A stretch of 7,448 bases of DNA, taken from assembly GCA_003565035.1 (NCBI GenBank), contig PXDP01000049.1, positions 1-7,448 of the forward strand, given 5' to 3'. Below are positions 1 to 5,341 of the stretch, in pieces. Both the position numbers and the translations under genes were made by a program. Below the pieces are notes generated by a model. The model saw only the letters and a program-made list of their open reading frames with translations. It searched no databases and was not told where the DNA came from. Each line of letters starts with the position of its first letter. The first letter of the stretch is position 1. This stretch comes from PVC group bacterium (GTDB lineage: Bacteria > Verrucomicrobiota > Kiritimatiellia > SS1-B-03-39 > UBA6053).

Positions 1-89
1 CCCCGCCGGAAATCGCAGCCCGACACCAACCCCAATAAAATCAGCGCAAAAATCCCGGCATAGTTTTGCTGTTCTTGTAAGTGATTCAC
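1..89 (-). CDS. 5' end of an unrecognised protein with an N-terminal hydrophobic segment (partial, runs off left edge)
   Basis: This frame stays open from a GTG at 89-87 to the window edge, giving 29 codons. The start is chosen because a perfect GGAGG sits 6 nt upstream and a plausible promoter lies at the right distance behind it. The N-terminus reads VNHLQEQQNYAGIF, then a hydrophobic stretch ALILLGLVSG, then CDFRRG. Residues V-S-G-C fit a lipobox, so a lipoprotein signal peptide is possible. However, the usual Lys/Arg before the hydrophobic core is missing and two Arg follow it, which fits a plain membrane anchor equally well. Too little is visible to assign a family. It is divergent from aat. 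I am fairly sure it is a real gene and unsure what it is. Confidence 0.6.
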   Translation of the reverse strand, partial: MNHLQEQQNYAGIFALILLGLVSGCDFRR

Positions 90-95
90 GAAAGG

Positions 96-100
96 CCTCC
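96..100 (-). promoter_or_regulatory. Shine-Dalgarno GGAGG of the left-edge gene
   Basis: On the minus strand GGAGG is followed by six nucleotides and then GTG at 89-87. This is a canonical site and it decides the start of the partial gene. The plus-strand starts (aat, M16C peptidase) lack anything comparable. Confidence 0.7.
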
Positions 101-127
101 AATCCACAGTAACATCAACATGAATAA

Positions 128-156
128 ATAGTACAGGACTCCTTTCTACAGAGCAA
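128..156 (-). promoter_or_regulatory. Possible sigma70-type promoter for the left-edge gene
   Basis: On the minus strand TTGCTC (156-151) is a -35-like box matching TTGACA at 3 of 6 positions. It is followed after exactly 17 nt by TACTAT (133-128), a -10-like box matching TATAAT at 4 of 6. Transcription would start near position 121, leaving a leader of about 32 nt that contains the Shine-Dalgarno. The geometry is good but the box matches are only moderate. Confidence 0.4.
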
Positions 157-184
157 TGCTGATTTTAACATTTTACTAAACGTT

Positions 185-213
185 TTGACGGTATACAGCC
201 CGTATACGATTCA
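185..213 (+). promoter_or_regulatory. Paired GTATAC palindromes behind a TTGACG box (candidate operator/promoter of aat)
   Basis: TTGACG at 185-190 matches a -35 box at 5 of 6 positions. The next 17 nt (191-207) are exactly GTATAC, five nucleotides (AGCCC), then GTATAC; since GTATAC is its own reverse complement, the whole is a dyad centred at 199. The hexamer at standard -10 spacing, GATTCA (208-213), is a poor -10 box. Such an arrangement would suit a promoter needing an activator that binds between -35 and -10, but that is inference. No better plus-strand promoter for aat is visible in 90-184. Confidence 0.3.
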
Positions 214-228
214 CACATCCCCCTTGAA

Positions 229-255
229 TCCCATGTCAACGAGTCCCATGTCAAC
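229..255 (+). repeat. Short tandem duplication containing two candidate aat start codons
   Basis: The 12-mer TCCCATGTCAAC occurs at 229-240 and again at 244-255, a period of 15 nt. In the aat frame it gives the peptide repeat MSTSP/MSTSH, so both copies offer an in-frame ATG (233 and 248). Neither is preceded by a Shine-Dalgarno motif. Confidence 0.7.
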
Positions 256-913
256 CTCACATCCGCCTTCCTCCACAGAATACACCGCATTTTTCAAACA
301 CCGCCTGCGGGAAATTCTCACCGAACCCTCGGAACTCGTCTGGGTCTCTTCACGCGTGCCTTGGGAGGCGCTCCTGCCCGCCTATTCGCTGGGAATTTTC
401 CCCTGGCCCGGGGATGATCCCGACCTCTTCCCCTGGGTCTGCCCCCTTGAGCGCGGGGTCCTCCCCTTTGACAGGCTTCACGTTGGCAAAAGCACCCGCA
501 GACAGCTCGCCAAATCCGGCTACCGCGTCACCCTCAACACCGCGTTCGAGGACGTCATCCGCGCCTGCGCCGAAGCCCCGGGACGGGAGACCTGGATTCA
601 CCCGAAAATGATCCGGGCCTACACACAGGCTTACCGACTGGGCTTCGCCCACAGCGTCGAAGTCTGGGACACACAAAACCAACTCATCGGCGGTCTCTAC
701 GGGATCGACACCGGAACCGTCTTCTCCGGAGAATCCATGTTTCACCGCCGGCCCAACGCGGGAAAAGCCGCGATCCTTCACCTTGTCGAACACCTCCGGA
801 CCCGCGGACACACCCTCCTCGACATCCAGCAGCTTACCCCGCACCTCGCCGCCCTCGGCGCGGAGGAATGGTCACGCGAAACCTACCTCCGCTTTCTCCT
901 CTCTCAAGCCTGA
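233..913 (+). CDS. aat: Leucyl/phenylalanyl-tRNA--protein transferase (Aat)
   Basis: Aat transfers Leu or Phe from aminoacyl-tRNA to the N-terminal Arg or Lys of cytoplasmic proteins, creating N-degrons that ClpS delivers to ClpAP. From the ATG at 233 the protein has 226 residues, normal for the family. Visible family motifs are AYSLGIFPW (50-58), TWIHPKMIRAY (120-130), HSVEVW (140-145), GGLYGI (153-158), FSGESMFHR (164-172) and DIQQLTPHLAALGA (197-210). E167 in GESMF and Q199 in DIQ are 32 residues apart, the same spacing as the E. coli residues E156 and Q188. The usual W-W-S-P element reads WVCP (68-71), a mild divergence. The start is uncertain: ATG 233, ATG 248 in a duplicated segment and TTG 185 share the frame, and none has a Shine-Dalgarno; I prefer 233. 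The M16C peptidase gene follows after 49 nt and is probably cotranscribed. Confidence 0.93.
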   Translation: MSTSPMSTSHPPSSTEYTAFFKHRLREILTEPSELVWVSSRVPWEALLPAYSLGIFPWPGDDPDLFPWVCPLERGVLPFDRLHVGKSTRRQLAKSGYRVTLNTAFEDVIRACAEAPGRETWIHPKMIRAYTQAYRLGFAHSVEVWDTQNQLIGGLYGIDTGTVFSGESMFHRRPNAGKAAILHLVEHLRTRGHTLLDIQQLTPHLAALGAEEWSRETYLRFLLSQA

Positions 914-921
914 CCCCAGTT

Positions 922-958
922 CCCGGTTGCGTAATGCCGGGTTTACGCGTATAAACCC
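922..958 (+). promoter_or_regulatory. Two mutually exclusive hairpins in the aat-M16C spacer
   Basis: The 49-nt spacer can form stem A, CCCGG (922-926) with CCGGG (937-941). It can instead form stem B, GGGTTTA (939-945) with TAAACCC (952-958), a perfect 7-bp stem around the loop CGCGTA. Both stems use 939-941, so they cannot coexist. Stem B ends 4 nt before the ATG at 963 and occupies the place where a Shine-Dalgarno would be. No T-run follows, so it is not an intrinsic terminator. The structure is read directly; a role in tuning translation is inference. Confidence 0.4.
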
Positions 959-962
959 CGCC

Positions 963-3872
963 ATGCTTCCCCATCAACACCCCGCGTTCACCTTTGTCCG
1001 CCATCAGTCTCTTCCCCTTCAGAACGCCGACGGCTTTTTATACGAACATGCCTCGGGCGCTAAAGTGCTGTCTCTGATCAGCCCGGACGAAAACAAAGTC
1101 TTCGGCATCACCTTCCGCACCCCGCGCGCCGATCACACCGGCCTTCCCCACATCCTTGAACACTCCGTACTTTGCGGCAGCGACAAATTCCCCGTCAAAG
1201 AACCGTTCAAAGAACTCCTGAAAACCTCGCTGCAAACCTATCTCAACGCGTTCACCTACCCGGACCGCACCTGCTACCCTGTGGCAAGCTGCAACGACAC
1301 GGATTTTAAACATCTGATGGATGTCTATCTGGATGCAGTCTTTTTTCCACGCCTGACTCCCGCCGTCCTGGGTCAGGAAGGCTGGCGCCTTCAAAAGGGC
1401 TCCCGTGGCGGATACGAATTTCAGGGAGTCGTCTATAACGAAATGAAAGGCGTTTACGCCAGCGCCGACAGCCGCTGGGAAGACCTCAGTCAGCAGGCCC
1501 TCTTTCCCGACTCACTCTACCGCTTCGACTACGGCGGCGCTCCCGCCCATATTCCGGAACTGACCTTTGAGGATTTCCAGCAATTCCACCGCGATCACTA
1601 TCATCCGGCCAACGCCTTTGTGTACTTCTACGGCGACGATGATCCCCTGGAGCGCCTCAACCGTCTTGACGCCGTCCTCTCCCGCGTCGCCCCCGGGCCC
1701 GTCCCCCCGCCCGTGTCTCTCCAGCCCGCATGGGACCACACCCGCCGCCTGGAAGGCGGCTACCCCGCCGGCGAACATGACGATGAAGGCATATTCGCCT
1801 CTCTGCACTGGCTCCTTCCCGGCACCTGCCTCGACCTCGATGAACTCCTCCTGGCCAACATGGTCAATTATCTTCTCACACGCAACCCGGCCAGTCCCCT
1901 CCGGCTCGCCCTCCTGGAAAGCGGGCTCGGCGAGGATCTGCTCGGCGGTGCCGTCAACACCCACCTCCTCCAGCCCACCGTCGCCTACGGTCTCCGCGGC
2001 GTTGAGCCCGGACAGGAAGAGGCCGTGATCACCCTCCTGCTGCAAAGCCTCGAAACCATCACCCGCGAAGGCTTCCGCACCGACCTCATCGAAGGCGCCT
2101 TCAACAGCACCGAATTCTATTTCCGCGAACAAAACACCGGCGGCACCCCCAAAGGTCTCGTCACCATGCTCCAGACCCTCAACGTCTGGATTAACGGCGG
2201 AGATCCCCTTGAAGCGCTGGCCATGCAGACCCGCATCCAGGCCCTTCGCGAACGCTGGCAGCGCGAGCCGGACCTCTTCACAGCGTGGATGCAAACCCAT
2301 CTGTTGCAAAATACCTCCCGCGCGGTGGTCATTGCCCGGCCCGATCCCGCACTCGAAGCCCGGGAACTCGCCGATGAAGCCACCCGCATCGCCTCCTTCA
2401 CCACCGAATTTGCCCGCAAGCCCGAAGCCGAAAGCCGCAATCAGCAGCTCGTCGATGCCGTGGAGCGCTTTCAGTCCGATCCGGACAGCCCGGAAGCCAT
2501 TGCCACCCTTCCCCGCCTCCGCCTCCGGGATGTCAATGCCTTCACCCCCGACCCGCCCCTGGAAACCCACACCGTCGCCGATGTTCCCGTTCTCGCCCAC
2601 ACCCTGGACACAGCCGGCATTCTTTATCTGGACCTCCTTTTCGATGTCCGCGACCTGGATCCACGCGACCTGCCTCTTCTTTCCCTCTACAGCCGCTGCC
2701 TCACCGAACTCGGCACCCGCAGGCTGGACCATATCCGCTTCAACGAACAGCTCTCCTGTCACACCGGCGGGCTCTCGGCCCAGATCGAAACCTCCGAAAC
2801 CCTCAAACCCGGAGGAATGATTGCCGAACTGACGCTGCGCATCAAAACCCTCCACGAAAAAATCCCGACCACGTTTTCGCTCCTTCAGCAAATGCTCTGC
2901 GAGCCACTCCTGGGGCCTCCGGAACGGGTGCATCAACTCCTGCTCGAAGAAAAAGCCAACGAGGAATCCAATCTCATTCACAGCGGAAGCCGCGTGATCA
3001 GCCTCCGCCTGCTCGCCGCCTTCTCCCCCGCCGAACGCGCCAGCGAGGAAATGGGAGGCCTCTGCTATCTCGAAGCCCTCCGGAATTGGGAAAATGATCC
3101 AATCGAAGCTCTGACCGACCGCCTGCAGCATCTCCACCGCAGCATGATCCGCTCCGCCGCTCTGAAAATTCACCTTGGAGGAGACAGCGAAGGCATCCAT
3201 CTGGCCCTGAACGAACTTCCAGCCTTTCTGAAGACCCTGCCCCGGGGCGAGGCCCCCGGATCCTGCGACTGGACGCCCCTCAGCAATGTAACCCGTGAAG
3301 GGCTTGTGATCCCCTCCGCCGTCAATTTCGTCGGCCTGGCCACCCGCCTTCGCCCCGGCGAAGGACTGCCGCACGCCTCGGTCCGCGTCGCCACCCGCCT
3401 GCTCCGCAACGACTACCTCTGGGATCACATCCGCGTCCGCGGCGGCGCCTACGGTGCCTCGTGCAGTTTCGACCGCATCAGTCGCGTCTTTTCCTTCACC
3501 AGCTATCGCGATCCCAACGTCGAACGCAGCCTCGAAACCTACCGGAAATCCGCCCGGTGGCTCGCCGACCTCAATATCGGCGAAAGCGATCTTGAGCAGG
3601 CCGTCATCGGAACGCTCGGCACACTCAGCCGCCCCCATCATCCGGCACAGCGGAGCTACACCGCCATGATCCGGCATCTGATCGGACTGACCACGGAACT
3701 CCGTCAGCAGCAATGGGACGAAGTCCGCGCCACCACCGCCGAAGACCTCCGCCGCACCGGAGAAGAACTCCTCCATGCGCTCGACACCGAATCGCGCGTC
3801 TGCGTCCTCGGCTCCCGCAACCGGCTGACCCCTCCGGCCCTGGGACTCAGCCTCCGCGAGATCATGGGCTGA
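963..3872 (+). CDS. M16C zinc metallopeptidase, PreP/Cym1-type (presequence protease-like)
   Basis: A clamshell zinc peptidase of the insulinase superfamily; PreP-type members degrade short unfolded peptides in an enclosed chamber. From ATG 963 it is 969 residues, the full length of the M16C family. The inverted zinc motif HxxEH is HILEH (H63, E66, H67), in the context GLPHILEHSVLCGS. The third zinc ligand is E160 in VVYNEMKG, 93 residues after H67, close to PreP spacing and unlike the shorter spacing of pitrilysin. In the C-terminal half RVRGGAYG supplies R824 and Y830, six apart like the substrate-binding Arg/Tyr pair of plant PreP. The LNAFTYPDRTCYPVASCN segment (94-111) is also typical. 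No signal peptide is visible, so it is probably cytoplasmic. The start lacks a Shine-Dalgarno; an in-frame TTG at 927 would add 12 residues with no family support. It follows aat and its last 11 nt overlap the end of the convergent creD. Confidence 0.92.
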   Translation: MLPHQHPAFTFVRHQSLPLQNADGFLYEHASGAKVLSLISPDENKVFGITFRTPRADHTGLPHILEHSVLCGSDKFPVKEPFKELLKTSLQTYLNAFTYPDRTCYPVASCNDTDFKHLMDVYLDAVFFPRLTPAVLGQEGWRLQKGSRGGYEFQGVVYNEMKGVYASADSRWEDLSQQALFPDSLYRFDYGGAPAHIPELTFEDFQQFHRDHYHPANAFVYFYGDDDPLERLNRLDAVLSRVAPGPVPPPVSLQPAWDHTRRLEGGYPAGEHDDEGIFASLHWLLPGTCLDLDELLLANMVNYLLTRNPASPLRLALLESGLGEDLLGGAVNTHLLQPTVAYGLRGVEPGQEEAVITLLLQSLETITREGFRTDLIEGAFNSTEFYFREQNTGGTPKGLVTMLQTLNVWINGGDPLEALAMQTRIQALRERWQREPDLFTAWMQTHLLQNTSRAVVIARPDPALEARELADEATRIASFTTEFARKPEAESRNQQLVDAVERFQSDPDSPEAIATLPRLRLRDVNAFTPDPPLETHTVADVPVLAHTLDTAGILYLDLLFDVRDLDPRDLPLLSLYSRCLTELGTRRLDHIRFNEQLSCHTGGLSAQIETSETLKPGGMIAELTLRIKTLHEKIPTTFSLLQQMLCEPLLGPPERVHQLLLEEKANEESNLIHSGSRVISLRLLAAFSPAERASEEMGGLCYLEALRNWENDPIEALTDRLQHLHRSMIRSAALKIHLGGDSEGIHLALNELPAFLKTLPRGEAPGSCDWTPLSNVTREGLVIPSAVNFVGLATRLRPGEGLPHASVRVATRLLRNDYLWDHIRVRGGAYGASCSFDRISRVFSFTSYRDPNVERSLETYRKSARWLADLNIGESDLEQAVIGTLGTLSRPHHPAQRSYTAMIRHLIGLTTELRQQQWDEVRATTAEDLRRTGEELLHALDTESRVCVLGSRNRLTPPALGLSLREIMG

Positions 3873-5211
3873 GATCCGGTTTCCGCGTTGGGGGCTGCGC
3901 CGACGAAGTCAGCGCATACCAGTCCACTTTCCGCGTCAGCCACATCAGGGCACCCAGCAACACAAACAGCAGCACCGACCCCGCGACCAGTGCGTGGTCC
4001 TCCGACTGCAGCAGCCCCCACATCGCACCATACAAAAACACCATCCCACCCCCGAACGTTATCCCGCGGGCCCGGCTCTGCAAAATCGCCGCCACATAGA
4101 CCCCCAGCAATCCGCATGTCCCCGCCATCGCGACGGCATACGCCGCACCAAAACGGATATGCTCCGACAATCCAAGCAGCAGCAGAAAAAAAAGGGCCTG
4201 CGCAAAGCCCACAAAGCTGTATTGAATCGGGTGAATCCGCAAGCCCGCAATAATTTCGTAGAGAAAAAAGCTGATAAAAGTGATTCCGATAAACAAAAAC
4301 CCATATTTCACAGCCCGATTGGTCAGGGGATACGGTGTGATCGGATCAATAAAACGAACCCCCAGCCGCTGCAGCCGCGCGAGCCCCGTAGCCCCCTCCA
4401 CCTGCTGACGCACATTACTCGCCAGACCATTCACCCGCCACTCCGCCTCAAACCCCTCCGCACTCACACTGCGGCCCGACGGCAAAAAATTTCCGGTGAA
4501 ACTCGGATGCGGCCAGGCACTGCGCAGGCGGATACGGTTCTCCGCCCCCACCGGAGTCACAAACAGGGCCCCCATCCCGTGCACCTCCAGATCCAGCTCA
4601 AACGAAGCCTTCACCGACGTCGCCCCAGGTACCCAGTCCACCGGCGCATGAATTCCGGGCAGGCCCATGCCTGTACCCGAGGCCCACGACACCGGCTCCC
4701 CGCCCAGGGCGAAGCGCGGAACCGACGACAGCCCGCGGATATCCTCAATCCCCAGCACAACGTTGGCACGGACAAACCGCGTTTCCCGCCCGTCACTCTG
4801 CAAAAGATCCGCTTCTCCCGGCAAATAAAAATCCCCCCGGATCTCCGAAACCGACTGAAAAACCCTCGCCTTGAAAATCCCGCGGGACAATTCCTCCACT
4901 TCCGCAGCCGTCTCCACCTCCAGCACCTCAGGAAAAAGCGTCACCCTCCGCATTTCCGAGCGCTCCACCTCCCGCATAGCCTGCGACCCCGAAATCCGTT
5001 CCGCCTCCAACCACCGGTCCTCAACCTCCACAATCAGCAGCGGCCCCAGAATCTGCTGCTCCCCCGCATAACTCTCCGCAATCTCACGCTCAACCCCGGC
5101 CTGGAGCATGCGCCGCTCCTGCACCACACCCCCGATCGCCGCCAGGGCAATCAGCAACGCCAAACTCAAACCACCCAGCACGAACAATTTCAAAAACACG
5201 CGAACAGACAT
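3862..5211 (-). CDS. creD: CreD-family inner membrane protein
   Basis: CreD is an integral inner membrane protein; in E. coli it is controlled by the CreBC two-component system and linked to colicin E2 tolerance and envelope integrity, but its biochemical role is unknown. The 449 residues match the family length. Visible order: an N-terminal membrane helix (about 9-27), a large presumably periplasmic domain (about 28-300) with RSAWPHPSFTGNFLP (230-244) and a GFEAEWRV segment (253-260), then RFIDPITPYPLTNRAVKYGFLF and five more hydrophobic helices (about 302-321, 331-348, 353-377, 383-401, 407-426). The tail is short and polar. The ATG at 5211-5209 has GGGAGAG 5 nt upstream. No creB or creC is in the window, so control by CreBC cannot be assumed. 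Its stop overlaps the M16C gene convergently by 11 bp. A terminator-like hairpin lies inside the second helix. Confidence 0.93.
   Translation of the reverse strand: MSVRVFLKLFVLGGLSLALLIALAAIGGVVQERRMLQAGVEREIAESYAGEQQILGPLLIVEVEDRWLEAERISGSQAMREVERSEMRRVTLFPEVLEVETAAEVEELSRGIFKARVFQSVSEIRGDFYLPGEADLLQSDGRETRFVRANVVLGIEDIRGLSSVPRFALGGEPVSWASGTGMGLPGIHAPVDWVPGATSVKASFELDLEVHGMGALFVTPVGAENRIRLRSAWPHPSFTGNFLPSGRSVSAEGFEAEWRVNGLASNVRQQVEGATGLARLQRLGVRFIDPITPYPLTNRAVKYGFLFIGITFISFFLYEIIAGLRIHPIQYSFVGFAQALFFLLLLGLSEHIRFGAAYAVAMAGTCGLLGVYVAAILQSRARGITFGGGMVFLYGAMWGLLQSEDHALVAGSVLLFVLLGALMWLTRKVDWYALTSSAQPPTRKPDLSP
4186..4210 (-). other. Terminator-like hairpin plus T8 run inside creD
   Basis: On the minus strand GGGC (4210-4207) pairs with GCCC (4197-4194). 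One T·G and one T-A pair extend this to 6 bp around a 5-nt loop. Eight consecutive T (4193-4186) follow at once. This has the form of an intrinsic terminator but lies in frame in creD, coding FAQALFFLLLLG in a membrane helix. The T8 run is also a potential slippage site. It may simply follow from Phe/Leu codons. Confidence 0.35.
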
Positions 5212-5216
5212 GTGAA

Positions 5217-5223
5217 CTCTCCC
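5217..5223 (-). promoter_or_regulatory. Shine-Dalgarno of creD
   Basis: The minus strand reads GGGAGAG, then 5 nt, then ATG at 5211-5209; the GGAG core is 7 nt from the start. It fixes the creD start and shows that this genome does use Shine-Dalgarno sites. Confidence 0.65.
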
Positions 5224-5239
5224 AAGGATTGATTTTTAC

Positions 5240-5268
5240 TTTACAGCACAAAGTTAATGAAGCGTGAA
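5240..5268 (-). promoter_or_regulatory. Possible creD promoter with extended -10
   Basis: On the minus strand TTCACG (5268-5263, 4 of 6 to TTGACA) is followed after 17 nt by TGTAAA (5245-5240, 4 of 6 to TATAAT). The bases before the second box are TGC, forming a TGn extended -10. Transcription would start near 5233 with a leader of about 21 nt containing the Shine-Dalgarno. It lies downstream of the nrdJ terminator, which implies creD has its own promoter. A run of nine A (plus strand, 5267-5275) adjoins it. The matches are moderate. Confidence 0.35.
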
Positions 5269-5293
5269 AAAAAAATCAAGCCTGATTCTCCAC

Positions 5294-5318
5294 AAAAAAC
5301 CCGGCGCAGTGCGCCGGG
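5294..5318 (-). terminator. Rho-independent terminator of nrdJ
   Basis: On the minus strand CCCGGCGC (5318-5311), a 3-nt loop and GCGCCGGG (5307-5300) form a perfect 8-bp GC-rich stem, followed directly by six T (5299-5294). It begins 23 nt after the nrdJ stop. It should end nrdJ transcription and separate it from creD. The T-run exists only on this strand. Confidence 0.85.
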
Positions 5319-5341
5319 CAGGTCAAGACACTCCGGAAACC

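Noticed and set aside
185..232. aat start at TTG 185
   Set aside because: No Shine-Dalgarno, a weak start codon, and it would place the TTGACG/GTATAC regulatory-looking segment inside the coding region. ATG 233 or 248 is more plausible.
350..844. 164-codon minus-strand open frame opposite aat
   Set aside because: Antisense shadow of a gene whose catalytic motifs are intact; no ribosome binding site or motif supports it.
783..962. Extended N-terminus of the M16C peptidase from a TTG at 783
   Set aside because: The extra residues are Ser/Pro/Arg-rich low-complexity sequence overlapping aat in another frame. The family length and N-terminal homology begin at about ATG 963.
1512..3776. 754-codon minus-strand open frame opposite the M16C peptidase gene
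   Set aside because: It is Gly/Ala/Glu/Phe-rich with no recognisable motif, lies wholly inside a well-conserved gene, and is explained by C-ending codons on the opposite strand removing antisense stops.
3994..5232. 412-codon plus-strand open frame opposite creD
   Set aside because: It is dominated by Arg, Pro, His and Gln, typical of an antisense shadow; creD on the other strand has clear family motifs, membrane helices and a ribosome binding site.
5212..5341. Cobalamin riboswitch in the creD-nrdJ intergenic region
   Set aside because: This region is downstream of nrdJ and contains only the terminator and creD upstream signals. A riboswitch controlling nrdJ would lie beyond the right edge.
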